This document shows, piece by piece, positions 46,381 to 60,200 of a stretch of DNA of 64,000 nucleotides. The position numbers were made by a program, and so were the translations under genes. The DNA lies in NCBI RefSeq assembly GCF_050908995.1, contig NC_135128.1, positions 11,623,114-11,687,113 of the forward strand, written 5' to 3'. This stretch comes from Andrena cerasifolii. Taxonomy: Eukaryota > Arthropoda > Insecta > Hymenoptera > Andrenidae. Every line of letters begins with the position of its first letter. The stretch's first letter is position 1. Under the pieces are notes generated by a model, which worked only from the letters and a program-made list of their open reading frames with translations, was not told the origin of the DNA and did no database searches.

Positions 46381-49300
46381 CGCGGGGCCACCGGACGGAG
46401 AAACGACGAGCGCGGCAAGGGGACGGTCGTGTTAAACCGCTACCGCCGGGGGATGAGGAGGCATAATAGGCATAAGGGTGCTCCGATAAAGCGCCAACCC
46501 CTCTCCTCCCTTTCGTCCCTCTCGGCCCCGTTTCCAGACGCAGGCCATAAGCGCAAACAAACTCTCGCTCGTATATCTCGGCTGAATGGTTTCTACGTTT
46601 CTACGTTCCTACGTCGCGCGCGGCGGGTTTCCGCGCTGTATCGCATCGGCGTGTATTTCTCCTACGTTTGTCTTACCTTCCTGTCCCTTCGAATGAATAG
46701 TGAGAAAAAAATTCTTAATCCAGATCCCGCGAAAGAAAACATACCCCGTGGCCGAGCATCTGCTCCCCTTTCGCGGACGTGACATGTTCGAAATCATGCT
46801 TCCGGATGTCGATTTATCGGTACAGCGATACTTCCGTCCGGCGGGCGGCTAATGCTGCTCCTGCGGCAGCCGTAGGTAGGTACTCGCGCCCATGTCCTTC
46901 TTTACGTTGCAGTCGAGTTTAACGGTAACGGTACGTCACTCTGTCAGTCTCCTTCTCCCTCGCTCTTGCTGTCTAGGTTCGTCCTATAGTCGTCCTTTTC
47001 TCTGCCTTTATCGTCCCGTCACTGTTTCTCCCGCCCGTAAGAAGCTTTTCGGCTCTCCCTATTTCTCTCTTTCCCTCGTACCCACCCTCCTTAAGAGCCT
47101 TCACTCTCTAAAAGCCTGGGTGTGATCTATGGCGGGACGTTGCGTCACTCGGGGAACAGATGCAGGGCTCGTATATTACTCGACCATATCTAGCAGGGAA
47201 ACTGAGAGAGAAGAGAAGTGGGCGACAGGGGTTGCTGCGGAGGTGGACTCGAGGAGAAACGTTCCTACACGGCCAGAAGAACAGCCAGCTACGCGAATCG
47301 CTCGGCTTATTTCAACGTCCACGAAAATTCACGGGAGGGTCCGAAATGCCCGCAGAAATTTCGGCGCGTTCCAGGTCCGTCGGGATCGCTCGAAGTCGGC
47401 GTGTAAACGCGTCTAAAATCAAGCCGTTCCGAGCACGAAGCGATAAAAGGATCGAGATATAGGAAAGTGGAGGCGCGTTCGTGGAAACGCTAGCCAGCTG
47501 TCTACGCGAGCAGACCGGGGAGAAAGCGAGGGGTAGGGGAGCAGGAGGGAGGCTCGAAAACGCGCGTCGGCAGGGTAGACACTTGGAGAATCCCATAAAT
47601 CAGGTCAGGGTTGGCGACGGGGGTGGCTGCACGGTGGTAGTTGCCGAGAGGGAGGCCGTGAGAGCCGAGCGAAGCTAAGGGGGATAGATACGACTCGGAG
47701 GGGTCCGTTAGGTAAAGGTCGACGCACAACAAACCCACGCCGCGCCGACGACGAGGAGCGACGAACGTGAACGACGAACGACGCCAAGCGCATGCTCGTA
47801 AAACGTTTGGCGCCAATTCCATTCAGCGATACAGGGCTCGCGGTGCTCGCGGTGCTTTCGACAGTGGACTTTCGGAATTTCGTCCCTTGGACTACTTAAT
47901 TTCGGAGCGATGAACCGACAGACACGAGCGCGAGACCTGGTGCTCCATGTCCAGAAGCTCGGGTACCCAAGACGAAAGCTAACAGGAGTCTCGAATTGGA
48001 AAAGGTCACGCTTTCGCGTGGATCGATACCTACTCGTGAATGTGAGAAAGGGCAGGGGCAGCGGCAGAGGAGGCGCGACAGGAAAAGAGGACGACGTTGA
48101 AGAAGCGTCGGAGGGACCCCAGATGGAATCGGTGCAGTTTGGAATATTGGAAAACGTCGGATCGCGCGAGAAATCGAAGAGAAAAGGGGCTGGAGAAACA
48201 GGCGGAGTGCGAGCAGGGCACTATTTATGACGCGTACGTGAATTCTTGGAACAACGGGGATACGGCGTGTTCGTGTCACGCCGCGCCGCGCCGCACCGAA
48301 GAAAAAGAACGACCGAGGTTCACCGAGGGACTCGAGGACGGCTACAGTGCGGGTGGGATGGTATCGTAAAACCAAAACCGAGAGGAAGTACGCTCGATTC
48401 AACACGATGGCGATGGCGATGGCAACGCGGTCTGTGTTGCGGTCGAATTTTTCGCTGGCAGAGCAGCTAACGAACTCGAGGACGCATCTAGCAATCTCAG
48501 CGGACCGATACATTTTAAGCAAAGCCGTATTGGGCATTTCTCGACCAATAGGTACGTATCTACGCGTGGGCTCCCGAAAGCATACGAGTCTTTGGCTGAC
48601 AATTTCGACGATTCATCCACTACGTGTATAGGTATGTAAAACCTAATCTAAAATAGGTAAGTGTGTAGTAACGATGCTGCGCGATGAATCGTCAGCTTTG
48701 CTGGCTGGGCGGCGAAGTTGAAAAGACTGAGAAAATCGGAGAATTCGACGAATTCGGTGAATTCGGCGCGCTTCTTCGGACACATCCGTCCTTCGCGAGC
48801 GTTAAAGGTCTTGGAGAGATCAAAGCTCGCAGACTCGGGGAAAAGAAGGAGGCTTCGATTGATTCATTGGACGCGCGTGCCTGGTTTCAAATCACCAGAA
48901 TAGAATCGGCTGCCTCGGAATGCCATGCTCACGGCTAATCCATCGAGCGTCTTTATTGCTCCGCGACATTTATAAAATGCCCGAGAGACGAGGGCAGCCT
49001 GCGATCGCAGGCGCACATTCGTCACCGATTATAAATCGTCAAGTCCCCTTTCTCGTGTCCCTCTATTTTTCTCCCTCTCCTTCTCCTTCTCCTTTTCTCC
49101 TCTCTGTTGTGTGCTAACACGCCCCGACGCTGTCACTTCCCGAAAATACGTGAAAGCGTAAAACGATGAGTCCCCGGGGTAACTGACATTGCGCGTACCC
49201 TTCCTCGCAACTTGTAAAGCCTGTTTGTCGCCGGTCTTTCACTCCAAGGGAAAAGAAGGGGACGATAAAGAGAGTTTCGATTGCGAATTGCCACGCGACA

Positions 49301-50233
49301 TTCTATTACGAAGCTTTGATCTGCAGAAGAACGAAGCGCTCGCGCTCGGACGATAGAGTGTTTTGTCTATCTATAGGTCGAGACGGCTGAAGAGGAGGAA
49401 CGACCTAACCGTGGAAGATAGGTACCTACTCCGCGTTTCATCGAGGATGGTAGGTATAGGGAAGATAAGCCGTGCTCGTTGCGTCGAAACGTCCCTAGGC
49501 GGTCGTCCTGGAACCTGGTCGTTCTAGATTCTATGTAGCTAGAACCTCCCGAAACGTCTCCAACCTCTGACTCGAAGCTTCTCTATTCGCGGTAACGACC
49601 ACCGGTCTCGTACTCCACAGCTTCATCGGCTTTGGCGTAATATAGCGACTGCTCTTCCAGCCGCCATTACGCTGGGCTTAGTGACTGCACTGACTATGGA
49701 TTCGCAGAAGCAAGAAAACGCAAAGCAAACGCGTTCGCGAAATCCTTGAAACACTGCTGACCCTGACTGCTCCCCCGCGCCGACCTATCGTGGATATGAA
49801 AGGGGATTGGAAACACTGGTAGCATATGACTGGATACCTATCTGATACTGGTCTCGATGACACAGCGTTCCTTGTAATTACTCCACTGAATAGACTAGGA
49901 GCTAATGAGTGAAATTGTCAGAATGATTTATGAAAAGAAAAACTGCGGTCGCCGAGTTTCGAGCGCGATATGTAAGTAGGTACAGAGGGGTATATCCTAA
50001 TCACCGCAGATGAGTTCGAATGGACTACCGCCTACCTCATCGTTGACGGTTAGTCTCGGTGTGCGAGCGTGTCCCGTTCCATGGAACTATCGTTTGAGCG
50101 ATCGATTCGGATCGTGGCGGAGCTTTCCTTCGGTGGAGATCGTCCGAGTCGAAGAAACTCGGCTGGCAGGAGCGCGGAGTAGAAGAACTCGCCGAAGAAG
50201 GACAGAGGGAAAAGGAAATAGGGTACAGGGCTG

Positions 50234-50246
50234 GGAGAGAGAGAGC

Positions 50247-50299
<53 letters not shown>
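50234..50299. repeat. (GA)n microsatellite
   Basis: About 66 bp of nearly pure GA repeat, with single C and A interruptions near its start. Confidence 0.92.
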
Positions 50300-50301
<2 letters not shown>

Positions 50302-53300
50302 GTGGCAAGAGGGGGCAAGGTAAGTAGGTATAAAGGAGCGTGACTGGACGTGAGTTCAATACGCGGCCCTCGAGCACAGCTGTCACTGACATCGCCGCAA
50401 TTCGAAACTGACCACGACAGCTAACCTCGGTACCGGCGGACCACAACGGCGGAAACTTATACCAGCCTTCCGATTGATACGTCCCGGCCACTCACCATAC
50501 GCCGAAGGGGACGGATTAGTCGGTGGATGCCAGCCTCCCCGTCCTCCCTCGTACTTTACTTCTATTCTATCTTAGCTCAACCCTGTCTCCTCAACGACCG
50601 CACTGCACCGTACCGTACCGCACCGCACCGAAACGAAATGTCCCAGTATCGCTTCCTCTCTGCTCTTCGGGTGTACGAGTCGGTCGGTGCGAGTTTCGCC
50701 AAGAGATTTGGTCGCGAGGCTCCCCATTGTCCGCGGACGAGACACAATCAGAAACGATGCTGTGTGTTGAGAATACTTTCTGCACGAGCTTGAAGATCCG
50801 CGTCGGGATACGAGTAGACGCAGTGCTCGTACGACAGAGTAGCGGTTCGACGCGCGGAAACCCATCGTACAGGGGTGGATAGGGCCGTCTTGCCGTCTCG
50901 GGGAATTAGGAAGCGACTTTTTAATAGGTGAACACCAAGTAAGAGGATTCGGAAATAGCGTAGTCATTGTGGGAGCGCGAGGAGAAAAGGTTCGGTCGCG
51001 GTAGGTAGTCCTTTCTGGATGAATCGAGAAACGCGAAAGGTACCCGGCTAATAAGGACCGGTACGATAATAGCGAGCATGAAAAAACGAAGGAAGGAGGA
51101 GAGAGAGAGGAGTGCGCGAGAGACGTAGCAAGAAGAAAAGGAGGACGGAGGTACATACATAGTTGGGACGTAGCCGGTCGACTGGTCGGCCGATCCTTCG
51201 TGAGAAGGACGCAGAGTTGATTGATGGAACGTCAGTCATGGTGCAGCCATCAATCTCCCGTACCTATACCTTTATTATTTATTATCCTTGCCGCTACGGA
51301 TACTTTGCTTCAGGTACGTTCAGCCGCGTTTCTCTCTTCCTGCTATTCTTTCTTCTCGTTCTTTCCTCGCGTTGCCGCAGCCGATGCATCGGCAAAGTCC
51401 AAAGGCCCACAGTGACGAAGCAACGTTCCAGGTATCGAGGCACCTATCCACGTACACGATGTCGCGTATAGTCTCGATCGCAAAACCATTCTCGAGAAAT
51501 GCTGCTCGGACGGTCAAAGTTTTCTACCCTCTCGGAAAAGTTGAGGAGCGTCGCAGTGAAGCGAGATTACGCCCCGCGTCGCCGTCGACTATTATTAGTC
51601 GCCGTTGAAATGTTGACGCTGCGTGTACACATGTACGTATGTAATCGACAAGCGAGCAACGCTTCTGTCTCTTCTTCGGCCTTGATGCCGATTTTTGATT
51701 TTTTTCCGCGGCAGTGGCAGCCAAGCTATTTATCACCGCAGGCCAGACGATACGACAAAAGAGTGCGCGCGGTGGTTGGTGCATATTGCCGCCCCCGTTG
51801 CTCCTTTGCTAGCAAATGCATTTGCAGGACGAACGGAACGACGAGCGGTATATACCTTCGCTCGCTCCTGCTGTGTCACGAAACAAATGCGCTTTCGGCC
51901 AATCATCGCGGTGCCGTCCATAAGGACGACGATCATGATGACGCTGTGGAAGATGACTCTTCGCAGCTGTCAATCCTCGAGGACTGTGGCTCGACCACGC
52001 GTTCGAGGTTGGACGGCTCGGAGCTCGGAGTCAGCTGCGAGTGTCTCGATTCGATCGAGCGGATCGAGCGGGTCGAACGGCTGGACAAAAAATCGAAGCG
52101 CACTTGTCAGCAAGAAGTCTATTCTCTTCTTCTAGGCGTCTAGCCGGAGATGCCGTTTCTGTTGCGCGCCATGCTCTGATACGTCCACGTAAATTTAAAC
52201 AGTTCATTGTATCGGAGGAGCTTGAACCGCTCGCGACGCTGATCCCCAAGAGAAGAGAGGAAAAAAGGGCGCGCTAAGACGGAGAGGAAGGGGAGGAAGG
52301 TGGGAAGGTGGGCGCATCAAGCAACAGGGGCGGAAAAGTTGACGGCTTAGACGTTTTAAATTTCTCGAGGCATTTGAGAAGACATCGAGCAACTCGATCT
52401 CTCCAGCCGGACGCTGGAGATACCTGCACCTGAGCCTCTTAGACACTTTTTTCGCTTTTTTCTCCTCTTTCTTTTCCCGGAGCTAAACAGGTTGCGTACC
52501 TGCGCTCTTGGTAAGAAAAGAAGCTGATCCGACGTGGCAAAATTTCGCGACGCCGATGTCGCTCCAGCAGGCGTAGGCGCACCAGCAGTCGCAAGTGTGA
52601 ATTGCAAGGGGAAAAAGTATGATGCTGTTCTCGGGGTTAATTCATGCATCGAAAAAGAAACGAGTTTTCCACGCGAATCGTCCGGTACATCCACAAAGCG
52701 ACGATGAATTTTTCACCGGCTTTCCATCGAAATAAATTGTTTCCCCTCGGTTGCGCCTCGTTCATTGTTTACGCAGCGTAATGCAGCGTAATGCAGCGAA
52801 TCGACTATCGATAATTAACTGGCGAACGAGGGAGCGAGCATGTGCGACAGGTGCAACGGTGTTACTCATTAATATTTTAATTATTCAAAATACACGCGCG
52901 GGCACGGTTAACGATCGTTCGTGCGTGCGTGCGTGCGCGTGCGTGCAAACGGATTAGGATTTACATGATTTGAGGCAGGTCAAGATCGGGTACACGAACG
53001 CGTACAGTAGGTATGCGTGGAAGTGGGCGAACAGGCGAGCGGACGAACGAGCGAGCGGGCACGGGCCTCCGCTTCATTCATAGTTAAGCGGCGCTGTTTA
53101 TGAACGGGCATACCTATTATGTAATGCATCGTCGGCAACGAGTCTTTTTATATCCGCCACGTGGTCGAACGCTGTATTACGCGTTCCTCGCGTCCTCTTG
53201 GGGATCTCGCGAGCTATGCCTGCGGCTAATTCCTGGTAGGCTCCTTTGCGCGGCCACTTGGCGCGAAATCACTGTCCTCCTCTCCTTCGATTATCCATGC

Positions 53301-55101
53301 TCCGCGCGCTTCTTCCTCTCGTCACGATCGAGCGATCACGTTCCCAACGTTAGTGTCACCGCTCGCTGTTCGTGAGACCGTTCTCTCTCCTCGTTCCCCA
53401 TTCTTCGCTGTTCGTTCCTTGTTGCTCAGTGCGAGGAAAAGATATTCTTCGATCATAATTATCGATACGGTGCCTTTTGATCGATACGTTTGAATCGACG
53501 AGGTCCTTGAATCGCTCTCGATCGCCGATGCGTGGAAGCGGGTTAATTGGAATCGGACTCGCGCGTTCGACGCGAATCGATCATATCGATACGATGGCGA
53601 CGGCGACAGCCACGGCGACGGCGACGCAAGCAAAGACCCATCTACCGTTCTCTTTTTCTCTGGCTCCCTCCCTCTCAGCTTCTCTCTGGTCGATCGATAA
53701 AATTGTGACGAATGGCGTATCATGACGAAGCCGTAAGACCGTCCACGAAATCTCTCGTTGAGAAATTGGGTTACACGGTCGGCGAGTCGGTGCCACGGAA
53801 CCGCGTAACGATCCAACGTCCCAACATCCGGAATATCTGGCTAAAAACTGTTCTAAACCACTCGAAACAACGATCCCGCATGCAGCTTCGCGAGAAAGGA
53901 GCAGTTTAATACCGAATTGCGGTAACACCGTTCGGCGTTAAGTATTAGCGACGACGATAATACGATCACGGTTCGCGTGGTACGACGCCGACGTTTGGCG
54001 ACCAGTCGATGCTCGCTTGTTCGCCCGCCTATCGATCAACCTTGTCAAAAATAATCGATCGAGTTGACGAGACTAAACCGAATCGCTCGTGTCGACGAAC
54101 CAGACCAGACGTTAATGCGAACGTCCAGCCGGACCGATCGGTCACGAGTTTTCGTTCTGCCGTACAATGCAGCCTGTCTGAACTGTAGAAAACGAGCACA
54201 GTTTGCGGAACGAGTGCATCGAATAATCGGGAATCCTGTTTAACTCTGCATATTTGCCACGCGGGTAAGGCCATCGACTCTAGGCACCACTACGAGGATG
54301 AAATCACCACGGAAACGTGTCTGTCTTCTGGTCGCGCCTATTTCGTATTTCCTTAACCTAACCCACGAATGCGTTACAACCTGTTTCTCGAAAGGGCAAC
54401 CACTTTGAGTCGTCGCGTCGTCGACTCCACCCCGTTGTCGTCGCTGTCGTCGATACCGAACCCTGTCCCTGGTGATGAAAACAACGACGAAGGCGACGAC
54501 GGCGACGACGGCGCGACGTTTCCTCGCCAAGGATCACTGTCCTCGAAAGGCAACACCACTGCCGCCCCCTCCACGCTCTTCCCACGCAACGAGCCGCGCA
54601 TCGTCAAAGTCGTGATTCACCGGTTTACACGCGACTTCGATACCGTTACACGCGTGTAGGTTCACACGTAACGCGCGTGTCCAAGCACACCGAAGAAGCG
54701 CGATCCCGTCCCACCGACAACAGACCGCGTTACAGCCTCTATGCTGTTGCGAGAGCTTAGCTTCTCCTCGGAATGCTGTTGCTCGGATCGAAAGGGGACG
54801 ATGGTTGGGGAGAGAAAGCCGCCTCGGATCAAATAGAACAGAGAGGGAATGGTGCGGAGAGTGATCTACGCGCAAGTGGGTGGCACTCCCGGCGCAGCAC
54901 CGCGCTCATGTAACATGCACAATTATTATTCGCTGTTATCACCATCCACAGCGTGCACCAGGACAACTTTTCTGCTTGTCTCGCGGAGAAAGGTTCATCA
55001 ACGAGTCTGCTGCTGGTTTGCCCTCTTACGGCTCTTACAACTTCAAAGTGCAGGGTCATTTAACACGCTAGTGCGACGATCGAATGCACACGCATCGATT
55101 A

Positions 55102-56136
55102 CGGTAGACCGAGGCGAATCGGATCACTTTGTGTTTGACGGTAAAAAAATAATAGTCAAACATTAAAAAAACTAATTTTTTATTATATATTCGTGACCAG
55201 TACACCTTTGGCTTTAAGATTAATAATAGAAAATAAAATCAAACTTAGAAATGTTTCTTCTGCAAACAAAAAACCAAAAGTGAGAAATATCCGATTCACC
55301 CCGAAACTTGGGGTGAATCTTATAAGTTTCTGAAAAAAAACTGAAATTTTCGTACCAAAATCTTTAGAATCGACTTAAACAAATCTAATTTAATGACAGT
55401 GAAGTCAAGTGATACTACTTAGCACACAGATCGGAAGGATTTTGGCATTTTTTGCAGTCTCTATCAACACAATTCTCGTGGCATTACTCTTCTCAGATAA
55501 TCTTCTGAAAGTGGACGAATTAATTTTTCACCAGAGTAAATACAACGCCATCTTCTTAAGACCATTAGTTTATTCATTTTTTCGTCATTTCTCTAAATTT
55601 AATTTTTATCACAGATTCCTTTATTTTTTTTTAACACCATGATCTCAGATTGCTCTTTTTTATGCACGCACGAATCATCTGTATATAAACAATTATCATA
55701 TTTATAGTTATAAAAATACTCAAATGAAAATAAAGAGTGATCCGATTCACCCCAAATAACGTGATCCGCTTAGCCCCATATATAAGTATTTCAAAGGGTG
55801 TAGATTACATGGTACATATTATGATATAATAGTCTAAATGACATCAAATACTAAACTTGGACACCGTGCAAACTGATAACAATAAACACATTTGAATTTT
55901 CAAGCTTACTTTTTATTTTAAATACGAAATTGCAAATTACGTAGGTTAGATTCTGACCAAAATTGTAACGTTCGCACGCGTCCTGAAAACATATGCCAGC
56001 TCTAAACAATGACTTAAAACAATTAACGAGCTGTTGTGGTAGGTGCAGGGGAGAGGGACGAGGTAGCATCATTTCTATCGCGACGTCAGAAATATGGACT
56101 AAATTCTTATTTTGATCCGATTCGCCCGGTCTACCC
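55102..56136. mobile_element. TA-flanked element with reiterated TGATCCGATTCACCCC motif (1035 bp)
   Basis: TA at 55100-55101 and 56137-56138. Termini are CGGTAGACCGAGGCGAATCG on the plus strand and GGGTAGACCGGGCGAATCGG on the minus strand, both continuing to GGATCA. Internal ATCCGATTCACCCC copies lie near 55288, 55739 and (as GATCCGCTTAGCCCC) 55762, with GGGGTGAAT inverted near 55309. AT-rich, with no recognisable transposase frame. Same layout as 22987-24163, 29513-30954 and 33808-34749. Confidence 0.75.
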
Positions 56137-56950
56137 TATTCGGTTGATGCGGTAATAAGCCACTTAGAACTTTCATCGGTTCCGTTGTGATTTCGCGTAA
56201 TTTGCAAGGCGGATCGATGGCATCGACGCGAAGGAACGCGCGCGATCTTGGCTTGAGTGATTCATCGTTCAACACATACATACATAAATAGCGGGAATAA
56301 CGCGTTCGGTCGCTAGGCGCGAGACGCGAGATGCAAGTAACCCGTCTTACGAGGACAGCTTGTCATCGATACGCGATTCGTGTTTGTCGTTAACTTCGAT
56401 CCCGTACAACGCCGCCGCACCGTGTACCTACGTACGTAGTCCCCGCTCTCTGGGCGCGAGGCGAACCAACCTCCTCGAAGCTCTGCTGGATCTCGAAATT
56501 GAAGACGATCGAAACGGGTGGTGAATCGTGGAACAAAGTACGCGCGAAGATCAAGAATGATTTATGGCACAGCCAGTGCGAGGACGCGGGCGCGGGCGCA
56601 CGCGATTCTCCCCTGCCATGCCGTCGCGTAGCAGGATGCTTCTGTCCTGCGAAATCCGTGGAGCAACGATGCGAGTAATCTAGCGGGTGATTCACGGAGG
56701 AATTTTTCTCCGCGCGGAGGTGAGAGAAAATTTATCGGTCTATCGCGAATACATAAAGCAAGTCGGTCGCGTTTCCGGGCTTCTTCCAGCGCTAACTACG
56801 TGCATACAAGATATTCGTTATTCGCTCTAGCCACGTTGTGCGTAGCTAAGTATCTCGGGCGATAGATGGACAAGTGAAAGACGAAGAAGGCGAAGCTCGG
56901 AATCAGCGATGTTGCGAAGAGTGAGGATCGAGGAACGAGAGCACGGGGTC
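56137..56950. other. gene-free GC-rich segment
   Basis: Single-copy-looking sequence between two transposons. The 101-codon minus-strand frame at 56390-56695 has no recognisable domain. Nothing else was seen. Confidence 0.5.
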
Positions 56951-57214
56951 CAGGGGCGGATCCAGAGGGGGGCGATAGTGGAGATCAGAGTAAGAAAATA
57001 AAGAGTAATAAAGTAGAAAAATATTATGACATTGCGCATTATTCTGTATAAATAATTAATATGAATTGAATTACTTAGGCTATAGTAGCAGATAGAGATA
57101 TTAAAATATAAATTACAAGCAAATCTTAAATCTCGAAAAAGAAGGTTCAAAAATGTATTTATGTACTTTTACATATTTCGCCCCCTCCAAGAAAGGCTCC
57201 TGAGTCCGCCTATG
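56951..57214. mobile_element. hAT MITE (264 bp) with 8-bp target duplication
   Basis: Exact 8-bp duplication ACGGGGTC at 56943-56950 and 57215-57222. Termini are CAGGGGCGGATCCAGAG on the plus strand and CATAGGCGGACTCAGGAG on the minus strand. An 8-bp duplication and a CAGGGGCGGAYCCAG-type start are characteristic of hAT elements. The interior is AT-rich and non-coding, so the copy is non-autonomous. Confidence 0.88.
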
Positions 57215-60200
57215 ACGGGGTCTACGGTGGAAATGGAATGGCTCAACGACGGAATCGCGTAAAAATGAATACGAATGGAGGATATGGCGGGTTGAAAGGT
57301 CGTAAATTAAAGCGAACGTTGTCGCAGGAACGCGCATAGTCGTTCGCTAAGTACTCTCCGCAACAACGCGAACAAAAATGTCTGTCTGAATTATCGTAGC
57401 TAAGTATTTCACGCGTCCCCCTTTGATAAACCATTAGTCTGGATCGGTTCGATCGAGAGTCCCGACAAAGAGACGAACTTCCGTTCGCGTTAAATAGAAA
57501 ATTTATGAACTCGATGGTTACAACGGAAACGATAGGTGCGGTGGGTATCGGCAAACGACCAGAACCACCAGCTTTTCGATTATTCGTTGGTGCGCTGTGT
57601 TTCGGTCAACCTATCTTCGCGGTCAAACTCGTTACCGATAATTAAAAATTGTCAAACGCACTTTGGTTGGATCGACGCGTCGCAAACCGCGCGGAATCCA
57701 ACTCGAAGTAGCCCGAGGGTCACCACCGCGGCTGAATCCAGCAAGGGAAAACAGATATATATGTACATCGATATAAAGAGAGAGGGGTGGAGAGAGCAAG
57801 TTGGCTATACATGGTTGCGCGATCATTAGCCAGTGTATTATTATTCTCTGGGTATTAATTGATTTCGAAAATACAATTTTCTGCGCGACCGATCAAAACC
57901 GTGCCTGCCTCCCCGCCGCACCCGCCACCCCCATCACCCCTAACCCCTTGTCCATTTACCTATTGCTCTTCCCCGTTAACGAGCTCGTTCTACGTTGCAT
58001 TTGGCAATCCGCGTGCTCGACAAGCCTGTGGCGGTTCAGTTTCGGTCTCGTCTTCAGGCTTGTCTCGCACCCGTTTCATCGCACGGGCAACGAGACCGAA
58101 AGCGCTCGTTGAACGATAAGTTTGCTCACAATGAGCGATCGGGCCGTCCAGCTGAAAACTAAGGAGCAAGCAAAGCAAACGCTTTTGTCCGATGAGAGGT
58201 CGCAGCAAATAGCCGATTACCGGGATAGCATTTTCCTGTTGGAACGCGTGCAGGCGGGAAGCGGAAGCAGCAGCAGCAGCAGAAACGTCAAATCGAAAGG
58301 TACGCATTGATCGTAATTCGAAGTGCAACGATAACCTTTCGTGGTCATTCGTCGTGCGGTACGATTGCACACACGCGCAATCGATGCGTGAAAATGGAAA
58401 TCGAGCGAAATGGATTCGTCCGATCGGAAAAGCGAGCGAGCGAACGCGTGACCAACGGAGAGACAGAGAAAGTCGGACGAGCGAACAGTCGGATGGATGG
58501 ACGGAGAGGCAGAGAGAGAGAACAGTGACAGAGGGGAAAAAAGGAGAGGAGGGAAGGAGGGAACGAGAGAACAACCGAACCGCCCCAGGTCGCGGCAAAT
58601 TAGCGCCATCACGGATCGCTAATATTTTTTTGCGTTCACGTGAGGTGACTCTTTTTTTTTGGTTTGTCTGTTTGAATTCGTTTCTTGCATGACGTATGTA
58701 TCTATCACGATAAAACCGATAGCACGTTCATCGAGAGGCATGATTTTGATCAAAGAGTTTTTTTATCGTGAAATTTAGCAAATAAATATTTCAAACGAAC
58801 CGTTTACCCGACGTTTCCCGCGGTATTCGAGCTTGGAGGTGAGACCTATGATTGACGGGGTAAAAAGTTGCCGAGGTTCGCGCCGAATCTTGACGGATCG
58901 CGTTCAGGTACTTGTGTCATCGGGTGCGAATATTCCTAGCCATAGCTTGCCTTGGCGTAGTCGGCCGGCTAAAGTCTCCAAGGTTGAGGGCGTCGGAGCA
59001 GAGCGAGAGAGAGGAGGAGAAACGGAGGTTAGCTGGAAGGTAGGTGTCCAGAACGTTAACACGCGTGCATGTTTGGGACCGTTCATTGAAACGTTACGTA
59101 CTCCTGGTTCGGAAGCAGCGTCCCTCGACAGTTTACAACCACCGACCGCGTTCGTTTACCTCGGTAATAATCTTGTCCTTCTTCCCACGATCCTTCGTAC
59201 CTTTCGACGGATGGACGTTTGCCGTTTACGAGATCTTTACGATCGGGCGAGATTTAAATGCGCGCGTTAAGCTGGCGTTGGTAGCAGCGCGCCTCCTCGA
59301 CCAACGCGGGACACTTACGAGACCGTAAACAAACCCTTGAATCGTTCCTTCGACGCGAAACGATCGAGATTTTCTTTGCAACTCTCGGTACGCAATTGCC
59401 TTGCGTGTCCTTGGACGTTAATGAATGGAAGAGGCGCGAACAGGAACGCGCTGCTGACCAACTGGAGGTAATTGATCGCAACGCGCTACCGATACGCGTC
59501 GCGAGACCAACGGTAGTCGTCGTCACGCGTTACGAGTTACAAAGAAAACCCAGCCGTTTGTTTATCATTCGCGTCCAAGACAAAGTGGAAGCAAACGCAG
59601 AGACTCGCTTGGCACCGTTTCGAGTTTGCTCGTAACGAGGAAATACCGAGCGAAGAACAAGCTAACCGGGAAATAGCAGGGAAACAGGGAGGCAGAGAGC
59701 GAGAGGGTGAGAGGGTGGGCGCGTGAGGTGGTGGCAGGGCGAAAGGGAGAACGCGGAACCGAGACGGAGAGATCAAGAGACTGAGAGACTGGGAAGTTGA
59801 AAGAGAGCCCCCGAAGGCCCGAATATCGATCTCATACATAATTAAATACCGACCCGGCGGAGCATCACAAAGAGAGCTTACTTCGGCTTTGATCTGCTGA
59901 CAGACGGGGCCCGTCATCGCAGACTTCAATAGCCGCTACTGAATCGCGGGGGTGTGCTATTGACGCGCTAGAACTCGAGTTGCAATTCGCGTTCGCGCTC
60001 GCGCGTCTGGCTCGGAACCGCGCACTCCCACGAACCTTGTGTCTGCTCGCTTGTTTACTGCTGCAGACTCGACGCGATACGCGAACAGTCGCCTGCGTAC
60101 GCGTAGGTATACGCGCGTTCGGCCAACTACACATGCACCGGTGGAGGAAACGCTCACGGATCGCAACAAATTTCTTGGACGTCGCTTCTACGAGACAGGG

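Larger units (their letters stand above)
43548..55101. other. gene-free GC-rich DNA, probable tsh intron or regulatory region
   Basis: No exon, RNA gene or transposon terminus was recognised over 11.5 kb. It holds microsatellites (given separately), the CAGGTAG pair at 44459-44473 and a GTGC/CGTG run at about 52916-52946. Overlapping chance frames reach 214 codons. Confidence 0.5.
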
